From an uncultured Rhizobiaceae group bacterium (GTDB taxonomy: Bacteria; Pseudomonadota; Alphaproteobacteria; Rhizobiales; Rhizobiaceae): DNA of 64,000 bases. The stretch's first letter is position 1, and each line of letters begins with the position of its first letter. The stretch covers positions 1 through 64,000 of the forward strand of contig CALLUS010000001.1 in the NCBI GenBank assembly GCA_938010435.1. Direction: 5' to 3'. Position numbers and translations under genes: made by a program. The notes beneath the pieces are model-generated. The model had not been told where the DNA came from. It searched no databases and saw only the letters and a program-made list of their open reading frames with translations. Shown one piece after another: positions 47,258 to 54,725 of this stretch.

Positions 47258-48028
47258 CTAGAAGCTAAAACGCAATCCCACGTTGACGGATGCATTGCTC
47301 AAATCATCGTCAATGTTTCCAGTAAAGCCACCATTTAGGAAACGATCACCATTTACGTCGAATACTTGCGTGTATCGTGCATCCGCAAAAAGAGAAATAT
47401 TCTCTGAAAAAGCATAAGATGCACCGACAATTCCTTGCAAAGCAAAGTTAGTATCCGTGTCATCAAAAGCGACTGGAGGGGGAGCGCCCGCGGCTCCACC
47501 GTAAACAATATCAATGTCAGTGAATGCAATACCTAGACCACCACCAATATAGGGAGTGAATGCTGTGTCAGTATTAATATCCACAAGCGCGTTGGCCATA
47601 ACCAAAAGACGAGAAATATCACCGCTTGTGTTGTTTTCGATGCCAGGTCCATTACCGGAGAAATCTAGTTCATCTACATCACTCTGCAAATATGACACTT
47701 CGAGTTCAACTCTTGTTGAAATATTTTCTGATCCAAACGAACCGAGATTGTAACCAACCGAAGCACCAAAATTTACATCAGTATCAAAATCTGTATCTAC
47801 ATTTTGTTGACCGCCAGGAGGTGTAACGATGCCTGAAAAATCTGCATCATCCGTAAAGCCAGCACCCACAAATCCTGAGAAATAGAACCCAGAACCAACA
47901 GCACTCACACTATCATTGTCCAATACATCAGCCGCATTTGCGCTTTGAAGGCTTGTGGCACCTAAAAGCGATAGTGCAATCGCAGCAGTTAGGCTTCGCT
48001 TCGAAGCTATGTTTTTCATTCGTCTCAT
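47258..48028 (-). CDS. Outer-membrane beta-barrel protein (Omp25/31-like)
   Basis: A 256-residue protein with a Sec signal peptide (AAIALSLLGATSLQSANA, cleavage near residue 33) and alternating hydrophobic strands ending in a C-terminal aromatic residue (SVNVGLRFSF), the usual BAM recognition end. Strands such as FYFSGFVGAGF, VNFGASVGYNLG, FTPYIGGGLGIAF and ISLFADARYTQVF fit the OmpA-like/Omp25 beta-barrel family. Loops are acidic. The ATG at 48028 has TGGAG seven bases upstream. A run of eight G (minus strand) lies about 100 bases upstream. A strong terminator follows. Confidence 0.85.
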   Translation of the reverse strand: MRRMKNIASKRSLTAAIALSLLGATSLQSANAADVLDNDSVSAVGSGFYFSGFVGAGFTDDADFSGIVTPPGGQQNVDTDFDTDVNFGASVGYNLGSFGSENISTRVELEVSYLQSDVDELDFSGNGPGIENNTSGDISRLLVMANALVDINTDTAFTPYIGGGLGIAFTDIDIVYGGAAGAPPPVAFDDTDTNFALQGIVGASYAFSENISLFADARYTQVFDVNGDRFLNGGFTGNIDDDLSNASVNVGLRFSF

Positions 48029-48129
48029 TCAAAATCTCCAGTAGATTTACGCCTTATCGGCAATGATGTAGTTTCGGTCATCTTAAAGTAGAACAAACAA
48101 CTGTTAAAACACCATAAACGATTTCGTTA

Positions 48130-48137
48130 CCCCCCCC
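48130..48137 (-). repeat. G8 homopolymer upstream of the outer-membrane protein gene
   Basis: Eight consecutive C on the plus strand (G on the coding strand of the outer-membrane protein gene) lie about 102-109 bases upstream of its ATG, just outside a plausible promoter (TTAACA, then TACTTT). Such tracts can vary in length by slippage. No evidence of variation can be seen in one sequence. Confidence 0.5.
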
Positions 48138-48168
48138 TTTCACAAGCCTTCAGCCAGTAACATTTAGT

Positions 48169-48621
48169 TTACATTTCAGCAGATTTTTGGTTGCTCAGCA
48201 AAATATTGGTCAAATCCTTTATTTGCTCACGAAGGTTCTTGAGGTCTATTGTAATAAGCCGGTCGCGCACCTAATTCGAGTTTGCATATCGGCAACTCGC
48301 TCCTTCAAAAGCCTCGCTTCTTTGGTAAGGCTTACCAGTACCCTGCGTTCGTCCTTTGCATCTCATTTTCTTATAACAAGGCCCTTTTGTTCCATCCGCT
48401 TTAACAGCGGGGTTAAGGTTCCAGAATCGAGATCTATCTCAGTGCTCAATTCGCTCTCGGCAAACTCATCAACCGGATACAATACCAAATAAGCCAGATA
48501 TTGGGGATATGTGATGTCGAGTTCATCAAAATATCGTCTGTATCTAGCAATTATCGCTTTCGATGCAGAATAAAGCGCGCGCCCCTTCGTTGGGCAGTAT
48601 TAATTTGCTCGAATCGGCCAT
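48169..48621 (-). pseudogene. Decayed OhrR/MarR-family regulator
   Basis: Minus-strand translation gives clear OhrR text in pieces. ALYSASKAIIARYRR and DITYPQYLAYLVLYP continue to DSGTLTPLLKRMEQKGLVIRK, then an in-frame TGA, then DAKDERRVLVSLTKEARLL. A shift of frame is needed after RCATGLLQ to reach DLKNLREQIKDLTNILL and the stop at 48169. The likely start (MADSSKL at 48621) is also in another frame from ALYSASK. That makes one nonsense codon and two frameshifts, so the gene is dead rather than misread. OhrR normally represses ohr in response to organic hydroperoxides; no ohr gene is in view. The redox cysteine region of OhrR (near LCFALYS) reads GRALYS here. Confidence 0.8.
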
Positions 48622-48787
48622 CTTTTCAATCTCGTTATCAAAATCAAAATAGTTTCATTTTCGCCTACAGACATAACGTCACAGGCCTTCAAGTTTTATT
48701 GAGGTGCATACAATTTAATTGTTTGCAATTTTTATACGAGTTTAACTTCCACCAACAAATGGGGGCCCTTGTTTCAAGGGTAAAGCG

Positions 48788-49735
48788 ATGGAAGATTGGG
48801 ATGACTATCGATACTTTTTGGCGGTGAAACGTACAGGTAGTTTTTCTGCTGCAGCTCGTTTTCTTAAAGTCAGTCAACCGACTGTCGCTCGGCACATCAG
48901 TGTTTTAGAGCATCGGCTGGACGTTCGGCTGTTTGATCAAGTGACGAATGGAACTATGCTCACACCTGCTGGTGCTGCGTTGACCGGCAAAATCGAAGAA
49001 ATGGAAAGGTTGGCCGAGAGTTTGAAATTCGAAGACTTGCCTTTGGAATCAAAACACACGGGTACAATAACGGTTACCGCCACTCAGACATTTGCATCTC
49101 ATTGGTTAGCTGCAAAAATTGATGCCTTTTCCCACCTGTTTCCCGACATATCAGTACGTTGTATTGCAAGCGATGCGGTTTTAAACATCGAAGATCGCGA
49201 AGTAGACATAGCATTCAGACTGGGGCGTCCCAAAAACTCGAGTGTTATTGGCTCACGTATCGCCCACATTGAAACTGGAATATATAGCTCGACCACCTAT
49301 GCTCAAAGATTTGGCATTCCGGAAAAACTCGATGATCTGAAAAACCACAAAATTGTGGGGACCGGTGATCCAATTGCTAAATTTCCCCAAATCCAAGAAC
49401 TGGAAAATCTGGCAAACCAAATTCCCGCAACGGCCAGCACGAATTGCAGCCACACCTATATAAGCCTCGCATTGGCAGGACAGGGACTCATTTGTGTCCC
49501 CAGTTTCACTGTTTCCAACAATCCTCATTTTCAAAGGGTATTGGCGAACGACTTTGCTCCAACCCTTGAATTATGGCTCTTGTTTAATCCCAATGTCAGT
49601 CAATCAGCGCGAGTGCGGGTATTTCTTGATTTTATCAAACAAGAGATAAAATTCAGCGACATTGGTTGGCAAGATAACCGTGCCCTGCCTTTGCAGGACG
49701 CCAGTCAGTTTGTAGCAACAAATTCAGTCGGCTAA
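48788..49735 (+). CDS. LysR-family transcriptional regulator
   Basis: A 315-residue LysR-type regulator. The N-terminal winged helix is DDYRYFLAVKRTGSFSAAARFLKVSQPTVARHISVLEHRLDVRLFDQ, and the rest is a substrate-binding-like effector domain (TGTITVTATQTFASHWLAAKIDAF, VDIAFRLGRPKNSSVIGSRI). Overall it resembles the group of LysR proteins with short effector domains that control nearby genes. Its natural target would be divergent, but the divergent gene is the decayed ohrR. The stop lies beside a convergent frameshifted ORF. Confidence 0.88.
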   Translation: MEDWDDYRYFLAVKRTGSFSAAARFLKVSQPTVARHISVLEHRLDVRLFDQVTNGTMLTPAGAALTGKIEEMERLAESLKFEDLPLESKHTGTITVTATQTFASHWLAAKIDAFSHLFPDISVRCIASDAVLNIEDREVDIAFRLGRPKNSSVIGSRIAHIETGIYSSTTYAQRFGIPEKLDDLKNHKIVGTGDPIAKFPQIQELENLANQIPATASTNCSHTYISLALAGQGLICVPSFTVSNNPHFQRVLANDFAPTLELWLLFNPNVSQSARVRVFLDFIKQEIKFSDIGWQDNRALPLQDASQFVATNSVG

Positions 49736-50237
49736 TTTGTCCAACCGCTTTTAATAGGTTCCTGAAAAGGTAAGCTCACCATTTCTATTTTACGTCCTTT
49801 GCAACCCTGAACTTGTTTTGAAGACGTCAGCTCAAGACGCGGATGACGCACGGATGAAATTGCGCATTGCAGAAGATCGTAATCAAGGCTTGCAGATGCA
49901 GCTACGCAATAATGCCCTCGCACATATCCGCCCGGTGCCACGTACTGTTGGATCGTCTCCTTTGCTTGAATGAATGACGAATCCGCAAACCCGCAAACGG
50001 ACGCTCATCCATTGTTGCCGAAGATACCGGTTGAGCTTTCGGGTTGGTTTGCCAATCATTATAGCTAGAGACGATGGTAGATATGATCGTTTCATGTGCG
50101 ACAAATACAAACGCTCCAATACTATATGCGGCCAACAGTATAATCTTCCAGAGCCTTTGACGGCGCTCCATCTGCGCAAGCCGTGTTTCAGCGCCCATGC
50201 GGCCAAAGTCATATCTATCTGTTTGACTTGCCTTCAT
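49732..50237 (-). pseudogene. Frameshifted small membrane protein, unknown function
   Basis: Two minus-strand frames join into one plausible protein. The first (from the ATG at 50237) gives MGAETRLAQMERRQRLWKII and a membrane helix (LLAAYSIGAFVFVA), running to about SSATMDE at 50003-50006. The second continues as ASVCGFADSSFIQAKETIQQ and GGYVRGHYCVAASASLDYDL, to a stop at 49732. One missing base near 50005 would restore a 168-residue protein with an N-terminal cytoplasmic tail, one helix and a periplasmic C-terminus. I recognise no family. It may be a real mutation or a sequencing error. Confidence 0.45.
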
Positions 50238-50458
50238 GGGTACAGACTAATGGAAAGGGCGAACCAAACTCTTAAGCAACAAGTCCGAGTGACAACAGAA
50301 TTAACAATCCATTGAGGTCACAGCTAAGTGTTTCAACGCAATGGTTTTGTATGCTTAATACGTGTCTGTTCTGCTCCCAAAGCACACCCGCCCACTCCTC
50401 CGATTTGGAGAAGCGGGACTGAGGCGTTTGCCTGATGAGGCTATGTTTAGTTTGTCAT

Positions 50459-50971
50459 TTACAGACGGTAGAGGATTTGGTCTGTCCAGAAACGTTCAAG
50501 GCGCTGAAGGGCCTTGTTCAGTGTTTCAAAGGATTCAGAATCGATCTCGCCAATTTGTTCCAAAGACTTGGTATGGCGTTCGTAAAGAGCATCAACAGTC
50601 TGCGCCACATCGCGGCCTTGTTCTGTCAGACTCACACGAACCGAACGGCGGTCTGTGCGTGAACGTTGGTGATGGATGTAACCCATATCAACCAATTTCT
50701 TCAGGTTGTAGGATACGTTTGACCCAAGGTAGTAACCACGTGTGCGCAATTCGCCAGCTGTCAATTCTGAATCACCGAGATTGTAAAGCAACAGCGCTTG
50801 AACCGCGTTGATATCGCTGCGACCCTGACGATCGAATTCGTCTTTGATCACATCGAGAAGACGACGGTGAAGACGCTCCACCAATGTCAAAGCTTCCAGA
50901 TAAACTGGCTTAATATTTTTAGTCTCTTGTACGGGTGTAACTGCTACACCAATCATGTCTGCGTTGTTCAT
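50459..50971 (-). CDS. ldtR: MarR-family regulator LdtR
   Basis: A 170-residue winged-helix regulator. The region VYLEALTLVERLHRRLLDVIKDEFDRQGRSDINAVQALLLYNLG and the recognition part ELTAGELRTRGYYLGSNVSYNLKKLVDMGYI followed by the wing RSRTDRRSVRVSLTEQG match the LdtR group conserved in Hyphomicrobiales and studied in Liberibacter, where it controls an L,D-transpeptidase and stress tolerance. The ATG at 50971 fits; the ORF's 26 extra residues do not. It follows the DUF6163 gene on the same strand. The presumed target gene is 4.4 kb downstream beyond the accessory patch. Confidence 0.85.
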   Translation of the reverse strand: MNNADMIGVAVTPVQETKNIKPVYLEALTLVERLHRRLLDVIKDEFDRQGRSDINAVQALLLYNLGDSELTAGELRTRGYYLGSNVSYNLKKLVDMGYIHHQRSRTDRRSVRVSLTEQGRDVAQTVDALYERHTKSLEQIGEIDSESFETLNKALQRLERFWTDQILYRL

Positions 50972-51131
50972 AATAGCCTCACTGTATTTTGACGGATATG
51001 TTTCCGCCTTGAGACCAAATATAACTGCGACCCATAAAATTTGAGTCAAAGCACAAACTTAACCCATTCTTACCAAGAAATTTTTAAGTTATTGATTTTA
51101 TTGATTTTAATAAAATTGAAAGGCTGACGAT

Positions 51132-51566
51132 TCACACTTTCTTTTCGATGACTCGCAGTGCCAATTCGAAAACAAGATAAAATGCTAACGTTCCAAGATG
51201 GAATAAAACAATAAAGTCATGCCCCCCGAAACTGTCGGGAAATCGCATAATCGCGATAATTTGAAAGCCGATCGCCATAAACCAGATCACGCGCCCCCAA
51301 GACAATGTGGTCCACAGACCCACAGCGGTGACAGGATAAAGCACTGCCAGCACGGCAATGTAGATTTTCCATGGGGTATTCATGAGATCAAACCGGCTTT
51401 GCGCCCCCGCACCCCAATATCCGATCAATTGCAACCACGCGAGAATGGTCAGACCGACAAATGTCAGAGAGAGCAAACGTAAGAACGTGCTGTATAGAAA
51501 GCGCGTCACGGCAGCTGCTTTGCCGCTGCTTTTCTTTTTGGCCGGTTCTTCCGCATATAAAATCAT
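51132..51566 (-). CDS. DUF6163-like small membrane protein
   Basis: A 144-residue protein with four membrane helices (about residues 28-50, 66-86, 88-106 and 116-138), for example LSLTFVGLTILAWLQLIGYW and VLYPVTAVGLWTTLSWGRVIWFM. It matches the DUF6163 type found beside ldtR in related genomes. The ATG overlaps the stop of the upstream hydratase-like gene by 4 bases, so they are coupled. The function is unknown. Confidence 0.75.
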   Translation of the reverse strand: MILYAEEPAKKKSSGKAAAVTRFLYSTFLRLLSLTFVGLTILAWLQLIGYWGAGAQSRFDLMNTPWKIYIAVLAVLYPVTAVGLWTTLSWGRVIWFMAIGFQIIAIMRFPDSFGGHDFIVLFHLGTLAFYLVFELALRVIEKKV

Positions 51567-52618
51567 GGCAGATTGAGTTCCTCATCGCCGAGATCCGCAA
51601 AATGAGCATCAATTGTAGACGGGTCAACATCCGCAAGCGATGTCGGACTCCAAACTGGCGCATTGTCTTTGTCTATGATCGCAGCCCTTATACCCTCATA
51701 GAACTCTTGTTCCGGCAAAACACGTTTTAGAATGCGATATTCCATTCTCATACATTCATCAATGTCGAGCGAGGCACCCGCACGGATTTGGCGAAACGCG
51801 ATTGCCAAACTGGTGGGCGATTTCGCCTTGAGCGTCGCCAAAGTCTTCGCGCTCCATTCGCCGATTTCACCGCCCTCTCTTTGCATATCATGCAATTCAG
51901 AAAGAACCTCTGCCAGAGACGGTGCTGCAAAAGCCCTCTCAACAAAAGGCGCATAGGTGAGATAAGGTGCTGTATCGGGCGCTTGTGCAAAACAGGCAAT
52001 TGCCGCATTTGCATCACTTTCATTGCACAATGCCACTTCTAACTCTGCAAATTGATCAGACGGCACGTAATGGTTGGCAAGACCCAGTGTCACACAATCG
52101 GCACTTTTTATGCGGTTTCCCGTAAGGCCGAGATACAGGCCCATCTGGTGCGGCAAACGCGATAGAAAGTAGGATGCTCCCACATCAGGGAAAAAGCCGA
52201 TACCGACTTCTGGCATAGCAAAACCGATCTTATCACCAGCAATGCGATGAGAGCCGTGGAATGACACCCCTACACCGCCGCCCATGGCTATGCCGTCTAC
52301 CAGAGCGATATACGGTTTAGGGAATTTCCGAATGCGGGCATTCAGCACATATTCACGGGCGAAGAAGTCAAAATCGTAATTGCCAGCTGTTCCCGTATCA
52401 TAAAGATGGCGAATATCACCACCAGCCGAGAAGGCCCGCCCCTCAACCGCCTTGATGACAACGTGGTTCACAGCTTCATCATTTTCCCAAACATCCAATT
52501 GAGCATTGAGTGCAGTCAACATCTCATCGGTGACGGCATTGAGCGTCTCCGGCTTGTTCAAGGTCACAACGCCAGCGTGACCCTTTAGTTCGAACAATAT
52601 ATCTTGTGTGGGAGTCAT
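51563..52618 (-). CDS. Enoyl-CoA hydratase/isomerase family protein (3-hydroxyisobutyryl-CoA hydrolase-like)
   Basis: A 351-residue crotonase-fold protein with the long C-terminal extension of 3-hydroxyisobutyryl-CoA hydrolases (HIBCH), enzymes of valine breakdown. It shows GVVTLNKPETLNAVTDEM, GRAFSAGGDIRHLYDTG (oxyanion-hole region), GIAMGGGVGVSFHGSHRI, PEVGIGFFPDVGASYFLSRLP with the catalytic Glu, and SLDIDECMRMEYRI. I start at the ATG at 52618. It is divergent from hemB and leads DUF6163 and ldtR. Other valine genes are not adjacent. Confidence 0.88.
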   Translation of the reverse strand: MTPTQDILFELKGHAGVVTLNKPETLNAVTDEMLTALNAQLDVWENDEAVNHVVIKAVEGRAFSAGGDIRHLYDTGTAGNYDFDFFAREYVLNARIRKFPKPYIALVDGIAMGGGVGVSFHGSHRIAGDKIGFAMPEVGIGFFPDVGASYFLSRLPHQMGLYLGLTGNRIKSADCVTLGLANHYVPSDQFAELEVALCNESDANAAIACFAQAPDTAPYLTYAPFVERAFAAPSLAEVLSELHDMQREGGEIGEWSAKTLATLKAKSPTSLAIAFRQIRAGASLDIDECMRMEYRILKRVLPEQEFYEGIRAAIIDKDNAPVWSPTSLADVDPSTIDAHFADLGDEELNLP

Positions 52619-52766
52619 TGAGAGCGATGCGATGTTGAAATAGACGGGAAGAATAGGATGGGTATTCAGAACGAGCAATGTGGGAAGGCAACAACAGTGA
52701 CTTTTCCAACGCCCATATACCATGTTAGAGTTGTTCTAGATTGTCGTGAAATTTGTAGTGTGTTGT

Positions 52767-53777
52767 ATGTCCCAGGAAATGAGTGAAATTGTTGATGCCG
52801 TGACCGGAAGCCGAAGGTTGCGCCGCAATCGACGGTTTGATTGGAGCCGCCGTCTTGTTCAGGAATACACCCTGACGGCCAATGATTTTATCCTGCCCGT
52901 TTTTATTATTGAAGGTAGTGATCGTGAAGAAGATATCGGTGCGATGCCTAATGTATCCCGCTTTACGATCGACCGTGCTATTGATGTTGTGAAAGAAGCT
53001 CGCGACCTCGGCATTCCTGCAATAGCCCCTTTCCCCAACGTCTCCATCGACAAGCGCGATGTGACAGGGAGTGAGATTAGCAATGCAGACAATCTCATTT
53101 GCGAATTCACGCGCGCCATTAAGAAAGCCGTTCCGGATATTGGCGTGATCACCGACAGCGCACTCGACCCGTTCACCAGCCATGGCCACGACGGGGTTTT
53201 GCGTGAAGGTTTGATTGTGAATGATGAGAGCGTTGCGCAAATCGTTAAAGGTTCGCTGGTGCAAGCCGACGCGGGCGCTGACATTATTGCCCCGTCCGAC
53301 ATGATGGACGGTCGTATTGGTGCCATTCGCTTGGCATTGGATGACGCGGGGCACAATGATGTGGCGATTATGTCTTACACGGCCAAATATGCATCGGGTT
53401 TTTACGGGCCTTACCGCGAAGCAATTGGGACGGACGGTTTGCTGCAAGGGGACAAGAAGACCTATTACATCGACCCTGCCAACAGCGAAGACGCCATGCG
53501 TGAAGCGGAGCTCGACATTGCTGAAGGTGCAGACATGGTGATGGTGAAACCGGGAATGCCCTATCTCGACATCGTGCGCCGCATGAAAGATACGTTCGGC
53601 ATGCCCACATTCGCCTACCAAGTGTCTGGCGAATATTCGATGATCGAAAGCGCCGCCGCCAACGGCTATATCGACGGTGACCGCGTGATGATGGAAAGCC
53701 TATTGGCGTTTAAGCGCGCGGGTGCTGATGGGATACTGTCGTACCACGCCTTGAAGGCTGCGCGGCTGTTGGGGTGA
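52767..53777 (+). CDS. hemB: Delta-aminolevulinic acid dehydratase (porphobilinogen synthase)
   Basis: A 336-residue heme-pathway enzyme condensing two aminolevulinates. It shows RRLRRNRRFDWSRRLVQE, DFILPVFIIEG, PNVSRFTIDRAI, the metal-site region VITDSALDPFTSHGHDG (alphaproteobacterial Mg-type rather than cysteine-rich Zn-type), APSDMMDGRIGAIR and the Schiff-base lysines in SYTAKYASGFYGPYREA and MVMVKPGMPYLD. The start is probably the ATG at 52767; an ATG at 52779 is possible. It is followed by two palindromic repeats and the RDD gene. Confidence 0.95.
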   Translation: MSQEMSEIVDAVTGSRRLRRNRRFDWSRRLVQEYTLTANDFILPVFIIEGSDREEDIGAMPNVSRFTIDRAIDVVKEARDLGIPAIAPFPNVSIDKRDVTGSEISNADNLICEFTRAIKKAVPDIGVITDSALDPFTSHGHDGVLREGLIVNDESVAQIVKGSLVQADAGADIIAPSDMMDGRIGAIRLALDDAGHNDVAIMSYTAKYASGFYGPYREAIGTDGLLQGDKKTYYIDPANSEDAMREAELDIAEGADMVMVKPGMPYLDIVRRMKDTFGMPTFAYQVSGEYSMIESAAANGYIDGDRVMMESLLAFKRAGADGILSYHALKAARLLG

Positions 53778-53787
53778 TACCTAGATT

Positions 53788-53897
53788 GTCATCCTCGCCC
53801 TTGAGGCAAGGATTCATTCCGTAGTCTGCGGTTCTTTCTAACATCTCAAAATAAGTGACAGTCTTGGCATGGGTTTTCGGATCAAGCCCGAGCATGA
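53788..53897. repeat. Intergenic palindromic repeat, first copy type
   Basis: The left arm (GTCATCCTCGCCCTTGAGG from 53788) and right arm (reverse complement beginning GTCATGCTCGGGCTTGATC, ending at 53897) are diverged inverted copies about 45 bases apart. The arms resemble the widespread alphaproteobacterial palindrome of the type GTCATCCTCGGGCTTGA. It lies directly after hemB and may act as an RNA hairpin or be a small mobile repeat. Confidence 0.6.
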
Positions 53898-53926
53898 CTC
53901 GAAGGAGTGGTGTCTCGGTTAAATCA

Positions 53927-54059
53927 GATCTCTCCCCTTGAGGGAGAGATGCGTGAGCGTAGCGAGGGTAAAGAGAAGGACAAACAAATTAGTTGATGTG
54001 CCTTGCGCGCTCCCCCTCTCTGTCTGCTTCACAGACATCTCTCCTTCAAGGGGAGAGAA
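53927..54059. repeat. Intergenic palindromic repeat, RIME-like
   Basis: TCTCTCCCCTTGAGGGAGAG (from about 53929) is itself a hairpin, and a second arm near 54038-54058 (TCTCTCCTTCAAGGGGAGAG) is its inverted relative, with GCGTGAGCGTAGCGAGGGTA between. This mosaic of short palindromes resembles rhizobial intergenic mosaic elements. It fills most of the 420-base gap between hemB and the RDD gene, which holds no gene. Confidence 0.6.
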
Positions 54060-54197
54060 TTTACCCGACCTCACTCACTTAGTTTATAAGCACCTTCCAC
54101 CCTCCAACAGAAACATATCTTTACATGCGAGACACCCAACTCAGCTTGAAAATCACCCTCAAAACCCCATGTTTGTAGAAACGAGAGGGCTAATTGA

Positions 54198-54661
54198 ATG
54201 AACATTTCCCAAACAATCGACAACGAAACCGGTGCACGCGTAGTGACAGCCTATGAACTGGATGGAGTGCGTACGGCACGCTTTATGAGCTTTTTGATCG
54301 ACTATGTAATCATTGGTATTTTGTGCATTCCTTTGGCCATTGTGATTGGCTTTTTAGGGATCATCACCCTTTCCCTTGGGTGGCTGCTTTATCCCTTCCT
54401 CGTGCCTGCGGTGGCCTTGATATAGTAGCCTTGACGTTGGGCGGCCCTAGTCAAGCCACGCTTGGTATGCGGTTTATGGGCGTCAGCATAAAACGCCTGG
54501 ATGGTGGCCGCGTTGATCCCATTCTTGCAGTCCTCCACTCAATCCTATTCTGGGTGATTCACTCTGTGGCCATGATTCTTCCCTTGTTCGTATCATTCTT
54601 TTCTTCAAAGAAACGATTGTTCCACGACGTTTTGCTTGGAACTTATATCAGTCGCGATTAG
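54198..54661 (+). pseudogene. RDD-family membrane protein, single-base frameshift
   Basis: The first frame (MNISQTIDNETGARVVTAYE, then RTARFMSFLIDYVIIGILCI) carries the R-D-D type first helix and ends at a stop after VPAVALI. The protein continues in the next frame as VALTLGGPSQATLGMRFMGV, VSIKRLDGGRVDPILAVLHS and SSKKRLFHDVLLGTYISRD. Inserting one base near 54423 (ATATA-GTAGCC) rejoins them into about 154 residues of expected RDD length. Both halves are well preserved, so the lesion is recent or a sequencing error. RDD genes between hemB and bpt are normal in this order. Confidence 0.8.
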
Positions 54662-54725
54662 TTTAAGGACTGAAAGCCTTTAATGGGCGACGCACTGACG
54701 GGACAATATTTTGGACTCCATCCAC

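Noticed and set aside
48187-48492. Plus-strand ORF of 101 residues upstream of LysR
   Set aside because: The opposite strand carries the decayed ohrR, which explains the open frame.
50362-50811. Plus-strand ORF of 149 residues over ldtR
   Set aside because: Antisense to ldtR; no ribosome-binding site and no recognisable domain.
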